NCBI GenBank assembly: GCA_021014325.1
Contig: CM037475.1
Coordinates: forward strand, 2,015,001 to 2,079,000
Direction of reading: 5' to 3'
From: Plazaster borealis
Lineage: Eukaryota > Echinodermata > Asteroidea > Forcipulatida > Labidiasteridae
DNA: 64,000 nucleotides
Position numbers and translations under genes: made by a program. The notes under the pieces were generated by a model that searched no databases, had not been told where the DNA came from, and was given only the letters and a program-made list of their open reading frames with translations. Below, in pieces: positions 1-11,089 of this stretch; the first letter of the stretch is position 1; every line of letters begins with the position of its first letter.

Positions 1-785
1 CACTGGTTGTTTAGGACAAGTCCAGTTGAACATAAGAATTATGAAGACATTTATGATAAATACATTACAAGTGATATCTATACACTTATTTATTACCTTT
101 AAAACAAGTTTTATGCCTTAATTACCATGAAAATTGTTGCACGGACACTGCATGCGTTTTTAGACTGGTCACATCTGGTCACAGGGCTCAAGGCTCGTTA
201 ACTAATTTAGTGCCTGGTCAGTAAACTCACTTACTGGACAAGTCCAGCAGCCTCGTGTTTTTCAAATAAATAAAAATACCACACTGTGTATAATAGCTTG
301 AAAATTAGACAAATGATGTTCAAATGTTGACTTTTTAGTCTGATAAATATCTTTCAATTCTGTAGAGTATTGAAAAATACATAGGCTTACCCAAAAGACA
401 AGTGAAATAAATTTTCTCTTAGTACATCGTCAAATATGAACTGTAACACGTATTAAAAGGTGTGCAGTTTACATATTAAACTGTGTGGAAAGTTTTTTCT
501 AGTTTTGATTCTGGTCTTGTAAAAAAAAAGTTCTTGTCCAGTAGAAGATTTGAGCTGCAGCCCTGAGGTCTTGTGGATTTTCACCGAAAATTCGAGACCT
601 GGGTCAAAAGGTCGTATCTTGGAGATATGACCTTGTTGCACAAACCTGCATCGCGTGCAATCAATGGAGAATAACTTCATATTTCTCAGTGCAACGAGGT
701 CGTATGTGTGGGATACGACCTTGTTGCTTAGAACACATTAACGAATTATGACATCATTTATTGTTAATGACCTGTATCTTACATA
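1..785. other. Gene-less left edge
   Basis: No gene is seen here. The stretch is AT-rich and has short repeated phrases: a lagging 'GGTCGTAT' motif recurs near 610 and 690, each time followed by a 'GACCTTGTTGC' phrase (about 638 and 717). This may be the worn end of a dispersed repeat, but no second copy is present in the window. Confidence 0.5.
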
Positions 786-952
786 ATTTGTTTTGTACTT
801 TTACACCAAATGTGTATTAAGCACTGTATACTCAGTACTTTCCCGAGTTCTGTGAACAAAATCCACAGGCAAATCACCCGGATGGGATTCGAACCCACGA
901 CCTTTGCATTGCTAGAGCAGATGTCTTACAACTAGACCACCGAGCTAGCCCG
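786..952 (-). mobile_element. tRNA-derived SINE, copy 1
   Basis: On the - strand the element starts with a tRNA-like head. It has an A-box-like TAGCTCGGTGG near 950-940 and a B box GGTTCGAATCCC near 897-884. A body follows that includes CTGTGGATTTTGTTC and a phrase about a 'CAGTACTC' core, ending near 'TTAATACACATT'. The same body recurs at 1054-1118 and head plus body at 10929-11082, so this is a dispersed family and not a tRNA gene. RNA polymerase III transcription of the family is expected from the two internal boxes; the mobilising LINE is unknown. Confidence 0.7.
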
Positions 953-1053
953 TTGGCTAAAGGCAGTTCGATTCCTATGTTTTTTAGCAGCGGGTACCAC
1001 AACGATTTAATAGATTTTAATTTTGCATCGGGATAAAAAATATAATTTGTTTT

Positions 1054-1118
1054 TACCCTTACACCGATGTGTATTAAGCACTGTATTCTCAGTACTTTCC
1101 TGAATTCTGTGAAAAATC
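1054..1118 (-). mobile_element. SINE body fragment
   Basis: This stretch repeats the 3' body of the SINE at 786-952 (shared phrase GTGTATTAAGCACTGTAT and what follows) without a tRNA-like head. It lies about 100 bp from the fuller copy and in the same orientation. It may be a separate 5'-truncated insertion or a partial local duplication. Confidence 0.55.
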
Positions 1119-1184
1119 ATCTATTAACATTTATCTGACACTATATTTTAAATTACTTTTTGGACAAAATTGTAACTTTTACAG

Positions 1185-1373
1185 GTTATTAGATGCATGT
1201 GAGTGCATTGTCACTGAATTGAAATCTGAACTTCTTCTCATGAAATGGAAAAGCCAGATTTCACTGAGTGATTATATGCTGCAGCAATGCACAAACAAAA
1301 TGCACTCAACATTTGTTTTATTTAACTCACACACAGTTCCTTGTCATTTGAATTTTGTTCACAATAAACATTG
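1185..1373 (+). CDS. Possible exon of unknown gene
   Basis: A pyrimidine-containing acceptor ending in TTTTACAG (AG at 1183-1184) is followed, in frame 2, by about 62 open codons. They begin LLDACECIVTELKSELLLMK, which reads like an amphipathic helix, and stop at TGA 1371-1373. An AATAAA lies at 1363-1368. No good GT donor is visible, so if real it would be a terminal exon. Its 3' part runs into the dispersed repeat starting near 1331, which argues against it. The family is not recognised. It could belong to the same + strand gene as the exon candidate at 9793. Confidence 0.2.
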
Positions 1374-1640
1374 AATAGACAGGGAAATTCATCCACCCCA
1401 CACTCTGAAATTCCAAAACTCTCCTTCTAAATAACAAGGACGACTCCATGTAGACACCAACTTTGTCCCCATGGCACAACCTTGACTCCTTGGAAACAGC
1501 ACTGCGAAGCATCTGAAGCATGGGTCCTATAGTTATCTAGTTATAATGAGTATATTTTTGAGCTTCTGTATACACAGCAAAATAAAGGATGACTCATGAC
1601 GCGTGTTCCACCAATCAAATAACAAGGATATGTGTATGAG
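1331..1640. repeat. Two-copy 300-bp repeat, copy 1
   Basis: This block aligns by eye with 40154-40430 in the same orientation: both begin CTTGTCA(T/C)TTGAATTT, share GACTCCATGTA in the middle, and end with ACGCGTGTTCCACCAATCAA. The last block is the best conserved. Read on the - strand it contains a CCAAT-type motif (ATTGGTGGAACACGCGT), as a promoter might. A 64-codon - strand frame here is not conserved in the second copy, so it is not called as a gene. Confidence 0.6.
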
Positions 1641-2078
1641 GTATAATTATAAATATTTCAAGCACAAACTTGCTAACCATTACAATCTTGAAATTTGCCC
1701 TAGTTTTAGGTACCCCTTGATAGAGCTGCGCGGCAGGTGGCAGGAGTTGGGCATTTGATACAGAAACCCTCGCAATGACTCATCAGTGCAATCATTCCAC
1801 CTTTATTGTTTTTTGGATGACACATTTTGGAGTGGTGCCATGGAAATTGAACTGGTCACTAAAGAATGCAATGGCCCAGAGGCAAGTCAGGGATGCTGTA
1901 TCCATCTCTTAAGATATTTTACCAGCTTGATTTTATACATCACAGATCTTGGCATTCAGACAGCTCTCTTGTGTTGAGATCTCTGCTGTCTTGAGATTTT
2001 GTTCTGGTTGTCTGGACCATGAGTTAGTCACCTGCATCCTAATGACATACATTTTTTGTTCAATGTGGATCTTTTGTA
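1641..2078. other. Unique sequence before the array
   Basis: No gene or repeat is recognised. The short + strand frame at 1786-1977 has no supporting splice sites. The final 20 bp contain 'CCATAGGTTGAT', a variant of the tandem unit, and the phrase AGGTTGAT returns just past the far end of the array (about 8929). Confidence 0.4.
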
Positions 2079-5000
2079 AAGTCCATAGGTTGATCTGGAT
2101 AGTGCGGGGACCGAGAGACCATTTGTTGTCAGCTGACAGGCTCTACTCTGTAGTCCATAGGTCTGGATGGATGGTGTGGGGACCCAGAGACCATTTATTG
2201 TCAGCTGACAGGCTCTACTCTGTAGTCCATAGGTCTGTCTGGATGGTGTGGGGACCCAGAGACCATTTATTGTCAGCTGACAGGTTCTGCTCTGTAGTCC
2301 ATAGGCCTGTCTGGATGGTGTGGGGACCCATGCAGAGACCATTTATTGTCAGCTGAAAGACTCTACTCTGTAGTCCAAAGGTCTGCCTGGATGGTGTGGG
2401 GACCCAGAGACCATTTATTGTCAGCTGACAGGCTCTACTCTGTAGTCCATAGGTCTGGATGGATGGTGTGGGGACCCAGAGACCATTTATTGTCAGCTGA
2501 CGGGCTCTGCTCTGTAGTCCATAGGTCTGTCTGGATGGTGTGGGGACCCAGAGACCATTTATTGTCAGCTGACAGGCTCTACTCTGTAGTCCACTGTCTG
2601 GATGGTGTTGGGACCCAGAGACCATTTATTGTCAGCTGACAGACTCTACTCTGTAGTCAATAGGTCTGGATGGATGGTGTGGGGACCCAGCGACCATTTA
2701 TTGTCAGCTGGCAGGCTCTACTCTGTAATCCATAGGTCTGGATGGATGGTGTGGGCACCCAGAGACCATTTATTGTCAGCTGACAGACTCTGCTCTGTAG
2801 TCCATAGGTCTGTCTGGATGGGCTGGGGGCCCAGACACCATTTATTGTCAGCTGACAGACTCTACTCTGTAGTCAATAGGTCTGGATGGATGGTGTGAGG
2901 ACCCAGAGACCATTTATTGTCAGCTGGCAGGCTCTACTCTGTAGTCCATAGGTCTGTCTGGATGGTGTGGGGACCCAGAGACCATTTATTGTCAGCTGAC
3001 AGACTCTGCTCTGTAGTCCATAGGTCTGTCTGGATGGGCTGGCGACCCAGAGACCATTTATTGTCAGCTGACAGATTCTACTCTGTAGTCCATAGGTCTG
3101 TCTGGATGGTGTGGGGACCCAGAGACCATTTATTGTCAGCTGACAGACTCTGCTCTGTAGTCCATAGGTCTGGATGGATGGTGTGGGGACCCAGAGACCA
3201 TTTATTGTCAGATGGCAGGCTCTACTCTGTAGTCCATAGGTCTGTCTGGATGGTGTGGGGACCCAGAGACCATTTATTGTCAGCTGACAGACTCTGCTCT
3301 GTAGTCCATAGGTCTGGATGGATGGTGTGGGGACCCAGAGACCATTTATTGTCAGCTGGCAGGCTCTACTCTGTAGTCCATAAGTCTGTCTGGATGGTTT
3401 GGGGACCCAGAGACCATTTATTGTCAGCTGACAGACTCTGCTCTGTAGTCCATAGGTCTGTCTGGTTGGGCTGGGGACCCAGACACAGTTTATTGTCAGC
3501 TGACAGACTCTACTCTGTAGTCCATAGGTCTGTCTGGATGGTGTGGGGACCCAGAGACCATTTATTGTCAGCTGACAGACTCTACTCTGTAGTCAATAGG
3601 TCTGGATGGATGGTGCGGGGACCCAGAGACCATTTATTGTCAGCTGACAGGCTCTACTCTGTAGTCCCTCTGTAGTCCATAGGTCTGTCTGGATGGTGTG
3701 GGGACCCAGAGACCATTTATTGTCAGCTGACAGATTCTACTCTGTAGTCCATAGGTCTGCCTGGATGGTGTGGGGACCCAGAGACCATTTATTGTCAGCT
3801 GACAGACTCTACTCTGTAGTCCATGGGTCTGTCTAGATGGGCTGGGGACACAGAGACCATTTATTGTCATCTGACAGACTCTGCTCTGTAGTCCATAGGT
3901 CTGGATGGATGGGCTGGGGACACAGAGACCATTTATTGTCAGCTGACAGACTCTGCTCTGTAGTCCATAGGTCTGTCTGGATGGGCTGGGGACCCAGAGA
4001 CCATTTATTGTCAGCTGACAGACTCTACTCTGTAGTCCATAGGTCTGGATGGATGGGCAGGGGACCCAGAGACCATTTATTGTCAGCTGACAGACTCTGC
4101 TCTGTAGTCCATAGGTCTGTCTGGATGGTGTGGGGACCCAGAGACCATTTATTGTCAGCTGACAGACTCTGCTCTGTAGTCCATAGGTCTGTCTCGATGG
4201 GCTGGGGACCCAGAGACCATTTATTGTCAGCTGACAGACTCTGCTCTGTAGTCCATAGGTCTGTCTGGATGGGCTGGGGACCCAGACACAGTTTATTGTC
4301 AGCTGACAGACTCTACTCTGTAGTCCATAGGTCTGTCTTGATGGTGTGGGGACCCAGAGACCATTTATTGTCAGCTGACAGACTCTACTCTGTAGTCAAT
4401 AGGTCTGGATGGATGGTGTGGGGACACAGAGACCATTTATTGTCAGCTGACAGACTCTGCTCTGTAGCCCATAGGTCTGTCTGGATGGTGTGGGGACCCA
4501 GAGACCATTTATTGTCAGCTGACAGACTCTGCTCTGTAGTCCATAGGTCTGTCTGGATGGTGTGGGGACCCAGAGACCATTTATTGTCAGCTGACAGACT
4601 CTGCTCTGTAGTCCATAGGTCTGTCTCGATGGGCTGGGGACCCAGAGACCATTTATTGTCAGCTGACAGACTCTGGTCTGTAGTCCATAGGTCTGTCTGG
4701 ATGGGCTGGGGACCCAGACACAGTTTATTGTCAGCTGACAGACTCTACTCTGTAGTCCATAGGTCTGTCTGGATGGTGTGGGGACCCAGAGACCATTTAT
4801 TGTCAGCTGACAGACTCTACTCTGTAGTCAATAGGTCTGGATGGATGGTGTGGGGACACAGAGACCATTTATTGTCAGCTGACAGATTCTACTCTGTAGT
4901 ACATAGGTCTGTCTGGATGGTGTGGGGACCCAGAGACCATTTATTGTCAGCTGACAGACTCTACTCTGTAGTCAATAGGTCTGGATGGATGGTGTGGGGA

Positions 5001-8000
5001 CACAGAGACCATTTATTGTCAGCTGACAGATTCTACTCTGTAGTACATAGGTCTGGATGGATGGTGTGGGGACCCAGAGACCATTTATTGTCAGCTGACA
5101 GACTCTACTCTGTAGTCAATAGGTCTGGATGGATGGTGTGGGGACACAGAGACCATTTATTGTCAGCTGACAGATTCTACTCTGTAGTACATAGGTCTGT
5201 CTGGATGGTGTGGGGACCCAGAGACCATTTATTGTCAGCTGACAGACTCTACTCTGTAGTCCATAGGTCTGTCTGGATGGGCTGGGGACCCAGACACAGT
5301 TTATTGTCAGCTGACAGACTCTGCTCTGTAGTCCATAGGTCTGGATGGATGGGCTGGGGACAGAGGCCATTTATAGTCAGCTGACAGACTCTGCTCTGTA
5401 GTCCATAGGTCTGTCTCGATGGGCTGGGGACCCAGAGACCATTTATTGTCAGCTGACAGACTCTGCTCTGTAGTCCATAGGTCTGTCTGGATGGGCTGGG
5501 GACCCAGAGACCATTTATTGTCAGCTGACAGACTCTGCTCTGTAGTCCATAGGTCTGTCTCGATGGGCTGGGGACCCAGAGACCATTTATTGTCAGCTGA
5601 CAGACTCTGCTCTGTAGTCCATAGGTCTGTCTGGATGGGCTGGGGACCCAGACACAGTTTATTGTCAGCTGACAGACTCTACTCTGTAGTCCATAGGTCT
5701 GTCTTGATGGTGTGGGGACCCAGAGACCATTTATTGTCAGCTGACAGACTCTACTCTGTAGTCAATAGGTCTGGATGGATGGTGTGGGGACACAGAGACC
5801 ATTTATTGTCAGCTGACAGACTCTGCTCTGTAGCCCATAGGTCTGTCTGGATGGTGTGGGGACCCAGAGACCATTTATTGTCAGCTGACAGACTCTGCTC
5901 TGTTGTCCATAGGTCTGTCTGGATGGTGTGGGGACCCAGAGACCATTTATTGTCAGCTGACAGACTCTGCTCTGTAGTCCATAGGTCTGTCTCGATGGGC
6001 TGGGGACCCAGAGACCATTTATTGTCAGCTGACAGACTCTGGTCTGTAGTCCATAGGTCTGTCTGGATGGGCTGGGGACCCAGACACAGTTTATTGTCAG
6101 CTGACAGACTCTACTCTGTAGTCCATAGGTCTGTCTGGATGGTGTGGGGACCCAGAGACCATTTATTGTCAGCTGACAGACTCTACTCTGTAGTCAATAG
6201 GTCTGGATGGATGGTGTGGGGACACAGAGACCATTTATTGTCAGCTGACAGACTCTGCTCTGTAGCCCATAGGTCTGTCTGGATGGTGTGGGGACCCAGA
6301 GACCATTTATTGTCAGCTGACAGACTCTACTCTGTAGTCAATAGGTCTGGATGGATGGTGTGGGGACACAGAGACCATTTATTGTCAGCTGACAGATTCT
6401 ACTCTGTAGTACATAGGTCTGTCTGGATGGTGTGGGGACCCAGAGACCATTTATTGTCAGCTGACAGACTCTACTCTGTAGTCAATAGGTCTGGATGGAT
6501 GGTGTGGGGACACAGAGACCATTTATTGTCAGCTGACAGATTCTACTCTGTAGTACATAGGTCTGTCTGGATGGTGTGGGGACCCAGAGACCATTTATTG
6601 TCAGCTGACAGACTCTACTCTGTAGTCCATAGGTCTGTCTGGATGGGCTGGGGACCCAGACACAGTTTATTGTCAGCTGACAGACTCTGCTCTGTAGTCC
6701 ATAGGTCTGGATGGATGGGCTGGGGACAGAGGCCATTTATAGTCAGCTGACAGACTCTGCTCTGTAGTCCATAGGTCTGTCTCGATGGGCTGGGGACCCA
6801 GAGACCATTTATTGTCAGCTGACAGACTCTGCTCTGTAGTCCATAGGTCTGTCTGGATGGGCTGGGGACCCAGACACAGTTTATTGTCAGCTGACAGACT
6901 CTACTCTGTAGTCAATAGGTCTGGATGGATGGTGTGGGGACACAGAGACCATTTATTGTCAGCTGACAGATTCTACTCTGTAGTACATAGGTCTGTCTGG
7001 ATGGTGTGGGGACCCAGAGACCATTTATTGTCAGCTGACAGACTCTACTCTGTAGTCAATAGGTCTGGATGAATGGTGTGGGGACACAGAGACCATTTAT
7101 TGTCAGCTGACAGATTCTACTCTGTAGTACATAGGTCTGTCTGGATGGTGTGGGGACCCAGAGACCATTTATTGTCAGCTGACAGACTCTACTCTGTAGT
7201 CAATAGGTCTGGATGGATGGTGTGGGGACCCAGAGACCATTTATTGTCAGCTGACAGACTCTGCTCTGTAGTCCATAGGTCTGTCTCGATGGGCTGGGGA
7301 CCCAGAGACCATTTATTGTCAGCTGACAGACTCTGCTCTGTAGTCCATAGGTCTGTCTGGATGGGCTGGGGACCCAGACACAGTTTATTGTCAGCTGACA
7401 GACTCTACTCTGTAGTCCATAGGTCTGTCTTGATGGTGTGGGGACCCAGAGACCATTTATTGTCAGCTGACAGACTCTACTCTGTAGTCAATAGGTCTGG
7501 ATGGATGGTGTGGGGACACAGAGACCATTTATTGTCAGCTGACAGACTCTGCTCTGTAGCCCATAGGTCTGTCTGGATGGTGTGGGGACCCAGAGACCAT
7601 TTATTGTCAGCTGACAGACTCTGCTCTGTAGTCCATAGGTCTGTCTGGATGTGGGGACCCAGAGACCATTTATTGTCAGCTGACAGACTCTGCTCTGTAG
7701 TCCATAGGTCTGTCTCGATGGGCTGGGGACCCAGAGACCATTTATTGTCAGCTGACAGACTCTGGTCTGTAGTCCATAGGTCTGTCTGGATGGGCTGGGG
7801 ACCCAGACACAGTTTATTGTCAGCTGACAGACTCTACTCTGTAGTCCATAGGTCTGTCTGGATGGTGTGGGGACCCAGAGACCATTTATTGTCAGCTGAC
7901 AGACTCTACTCTGTAGTCAATAGGTCTGGATGGATGGTTTTGGGACACAGAGACCATTTATTGTCAGCTGACAGATTCTACTCTGTAGTACATAGGTCTG

Positions 8001-8920
8001 TCTGGATGGTGTGGGGACCCAGAGACCATTTATTGTCAGCTGACAGACTCTACTCTGTAGTCAATAGGTCTGGATGGATGGTGTGGGGACACAGAGACCA
8101 TTTATTGTCAGCTGACAGATTCTACTCTGTAGTACATAGGTCTGTCTGGATGGTGTGGGGACCCAGAGACCATTTATTGTCAGCTGACAGACTCTACTCT
8201 GTAGTCAATAGGTCTGGATGGATGGTGTGGGGACACAGAGACCATTTATTGTCAGCTGACAGATTCTACTCTGTAGTACATAGGTCTGTCTGGATGGTGT
8301 GGGGACCCAGAGACCATTTATTGTCAGCTGACAGACTCTACTCTGTAGTCCATAGGTCTGTCTGGATGGGCTGGGGACCCAGACACAGTTTATTGTCAGC
8401 TGACAGACTCTGCTCTGTAGTCCATAGGTCTGGATGGATGGGCTGGGGACAGAGGCCATTTATAGTCAGCTGACAGACTCTGCTCTGTAGTCCATAGGTC
8501 TGTCTCGATGGGCTGGGGACCCAGAGACCATTTATTGTCAGCTGACAGACTCTGCTCTGTAGTCCATAGGTCTGTCTGGATGGGCTGGGGACCCAGACAC
8601 AGTTTATTGTCAGCTGACAGACTCTACTCTGTAGTCCATAGGTCTGTCTGGATGGTGTGGGGACCCAGAAACCATTTATTGTCAGCTGACAGACTCTACT
8701 CTGTAGTCAATAGGTCTGGATGGATGGTGTGGGGACACAGAGACCATTTATTGTCAGCTGACAGACTCTACTCTGTAGTACATAGGTCTGTCTGGATGGT
8801 GTGGGGACCCAGAGACCATTTATTGTCAGCTGACAGACTCTGCTCTGTAGTCCATAGGTCTGTCTGGATGGTGTGGGGACCCAGAGACCATTTATTGTCA
8901 GCTGACAGACTCTACTCTGT
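2079..8920. repeat. 72-bp tandem satellite array (~95 units)
   Basis: The unit reads roughly GACCATTTATTGTCAGCTGA, then a CAGACTCT(A/G)CTCTGTAGTCCATAGGTCT block, then a variable GTCTGGATGGTGTGGGGACCCAGA block. It is 72 bp long with about 95 copies in direct orientation. Because 72 is 24 codons, one frame on each strand stays open for hundreds of codons. Variants are systematic: CCATAG/CAATAG/ACATAG, GTCTGGATGG/GGATGGATGG, GGTGTGGGG/GGGCTGGGG, and GACCCAGACACAGTTT. Units near the left edge (2.1-3.0 kb) are more diverged than those at 3.8-8.9 kb, as expected from unequal exchange that homogenises the middle. The + strand frames break where a unit has lost 2 bp. I read it as non-coding satellite DNA. 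Confidence 0.95.
4337..8459. repeat. Higher-order repeat inside the array
   Basis: Marker variants recur in a fixed order. A unit with GTCTTGATGG occurs at 4337, 5703 and 7429, giving spacings of 1366 and 1726 bp, which are 19 and 24 units less 2 bp. The 2-bp-deleted unit (GGGGACAGAGGCC) occurs near 5357, 6723 and 8446, with spacings of 1366 and 1723. The last is 24 units less 2 and less the 3-bp deletion near 7650. The arithmetic closes exactly, so multi-unit blocks were amplified recently as wholes. Confidence 0.85.
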
Positions 8921-9792
8921 GAGTCATTAGGTTGATCAGGGAATTCTCTGAGGGAATGGTTTGTTTTTGAGAAGATTTCATGTTTTCCTCTGTATGTTCT
9001 TTAATCACAAAAGCAAGAGAAGAAAATAAAAATAAAACATGAGGTGCCATTGAGGGCTGAGGGAAGGGAGGGGGGGTTGAAGTGGTGCATTCTGAGTGAG
9101 ACTGCACGCAAACTGGACCCTCTGTGATGAATAAAGAAATGCATACTTGTTTCTGTCATACAAAATGTTGGTCGGATTCGGTTTTGCCAGCATGGGAGAA
9201 AAAACAGCGGGATGAACGGTCTGTGTAGTCTAACAAAATTTGACAACTTTAAAAGCCTTCACCATCCTTGATCCTGCTTCCTCTGCTATGTACGTCGCTA
9301 ATAGATGTTGAGAGCTAGATTATCCCATGGGGCTTCTTGAATTTTTCCCACCTCCTTTGTATTGATCCTCATCAGCTCGTAGAATCCATCAAGCCATGAG
9401 AGGAACATAGCATTACTCAATTTACCTGACTGAACATTGTTTGCTCACTAAGATTTGCCTCTTAAAAATCAACCATGCCTGACGTCACATTTGACGCACA
9501 ATGAGAGGGACTTGGGATTGTACTGTCAACGGGACATGTTCAGCAAATAGCAAATGAAATTGAATCACCGCATTCACATTTAGGTAGCATCTGCCTCATT
9601 CGTTGTTATTGAAATAGCACATGAAGATTTGGAATGCACAGAATGCTAGTTTAGGAAACAGGGATTGTGCCACAAATTTTGCATCACTGTTCGCTAAAAC
9701 GTTTCTGGAATTAACCTCCATCAATTATTCTGGATGACTTTATGATTTTTTTGTTTTTTTACTTCCCCCTCCCTCTTTGTCCTTTCTGCCAG
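8921..9792. other. Unique sequence after the array
   Basis: No gene is seen. A full CRE-type palindrome TGACGTCA lies at 9480-9487. A poly-pyrimidine run (9762-9790) leads into the splice-acceptor candidate at 9791-9792. Overlapping short - strand frames near 8900-9250 lack support. Confidence 0.4.
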
Positions 9793-9980
9793 GGTCTTGA
9801 GCTGGATTTGCTCCTGGGGAATGGTGATGAAGAAAGTCTTGAAGATGCAACCATCTTGATGAGGTTTTTAGTTTGATCCAGATGGAGACAGAAGTCATCA
9901 TCCACAAGTTCAAGAGTTTCCAATCCTTTGAAGAAATGAAGATGAAGCTCTCCAGAGATGAATCGCTCATTCCAATCTAA
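9793..9980 (+). CDS. Possible terminal exon, frame-broken
   Basis: A strong acceptor (long C/T tract ending TTTCTGCCAG, AG 9791-9792) opens into 27 codons starting GLELDLLLGNGDEESLEDAT and stopping at TGA 9874-9876. In a frame shifted by -1, an overlapping run of 45 codons (9843-9977) continues with CNHLDEVFSLIQMETEVIIH and ends in ...SRDESLIPI and TAA 9978-9980. Both halves have protein-like composition and they switch at about 9843. This suggests one terminal exon with an indel (real mutation or assembly error), or else two chance frames. ATTAAA at 10133-10138 could be its poly(A) signal. The protein is not recognised. If real, the 72-bp array lies in the preceding intron. Confidence 0.35.
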
Positions 9981-10132
9981 TCATTTCCACATTCCGTCCA
10001 AAAAATGCTTACAAAATCCGTACAAAATTGAAAAATGTTTATGAAGAAATATGTATATAAGTTTTTGAGAAGTTGTTGTATAATTTTGTTCATATTTTCA
10101 ATGTACATTTCTTAAAAATGTATTCTTTAGGA

Positions 10133-10138
10133 ATTAAA
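10133..10138 (+). terminator. Candidate poly(A) signal ATTAAA
   Basis: The common variant signal ATTAAA lies about 155 bp after the second stop codon of the exon candidate at 9793-9980, and T-rich sequence follows. It is placed as expected for the 3' end of that transcript, but no transcript evidence exists here. Confidence 0.25.
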
Positions 10139-10264
10139 CGTTTACTGTAGACTTCAATTTTAAATTGCTGCCAAAAAAGATAATGAAATCTTTAATAAGA
10201 AGTCAAGAATAATTCAGTACGCCAAAGCACAGTGTTTTCCATTTATCAGTAAATTTGAAGTTGT

Positions 10265-10301
10265 CAGTCAAAGTTAGTATTTCACACACACACACACACA
10301 C
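10265..10301. repeat. (CA)n microsatellite
   Basis: A short CA dinucleotide run lies in otherwise unremarkable AT-rich sequence. Confidence 0.8.
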
Positions 10302-10519
10302 CAACAAATAAAACACTGTCAAAGGGACCACTGATCGTCATCAACACATTTGTTATTAGTCATATTTTGAATTATTGCGATAGATTTGGATACATCAATG
10401 GAAGGTCCAAAGGGAAAATAACATTTGAGATAAGAAAGTAAAACATGGAAAAGTACTTGTTGAAATTTTAACCAGTAATACGTCACGTTATTTATCAATG
10501 TTTTTTTTTTTTTTTTTAA

Positions 10520-10886
10520 AGGTATCGTACACGTTTGGTAATGACTCAAAACAAATATTAGCATAAAAAACTTACTTGGTAACAAGCAACAGAGAGCTGT
10601 TGATAGTATAAGACATTGTAGGCAACGACTCCCGCTGAAGTAACGTAGTTTTTGAGAAAGAGGTAATTTCTCACTAAAATAATAAAAACTTCTTGCAAGC
10701 AGTTTTTATTCCTATCTGAAAGCACACAAATTTGTACAACAAGGGTGTTTTTTCTTTCATCATTTTCTTGCAACTTCGATGACCAATTGAGCCCAAATTT
10801 TCACAGGCTTGTTATTTTATGCATATGTTGGGATACACCAAGTGAGAACTCTGGTCTTTCACAATTACCAAACGTGTACGATGCCT
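10520..10886 (-). mobile_element. TTAA element, family A copy 1
   Basis: Family A is a roughly 370-bp element with terminal inverted repeats AGGYAYYGNACACGTTTGGT and its complement, flanked by TTAA on both sides (here 10516-10519 and 10887-10890). It has no coding capacity for a transposase; frames in it repeat from copy to copy only because the element does. TTAA duplication is typical of piggyBac-type transposases, though these termini do not start with the usual CCC, so the mobilising family is uncertain. The interior carries a hairpin (ACTTCTTGCAAG and its complement) in many copies. 'Plus' orientation is defined as starting GGCACTG...TTGTCAAAGACC. Confidence 0.85.
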
Positions 10887-10928
10887 TTAACTAGAAATCA
10901 ATCAAAGTATGTTCAGTGCCTTTAAGGG

Positions 10929-11082
10929 TTGGGTTTACCCTTACACCCATGTGAGATAACCACTGTATACTCCGTGCTTCCGAGTACTGCAGAAAACAAA
11001 ATCTAGAGGCTACTTGTGTGGGATTCGAACCCACGGCCCCCATATCTAGAGAAGATGTCTTAACCACTACTGAGCATGCCTG
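10929..11082 (-). mobile_element. tRNA-derived SINE, copy 2
   Basis: Same family and orientation as 786-952: a - strand tRNA-like head with B box GGTTCGAATCCCACA (about 11033-11019), then the body with the 'GTATACAGTGGTTATCTCAC' end. It sits about 40 bp from family A copy 1. Confidence 0.7.
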
Positions 11083-11089
11083 GTGACAT

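Noticed and set aside
2079..8920. CRISPR array
   Set aside because: Units are contiguous without unique spacers, and the context is eukaryotic.
2215..8930. Long open frames of up to 515 codons in the tandem array as protein genes
   Set aside because: They arise from a 72-bp unit without stops in one frame on each strand; they have no splice or start context, end only at small deletions, and the opposite strand is equally open.
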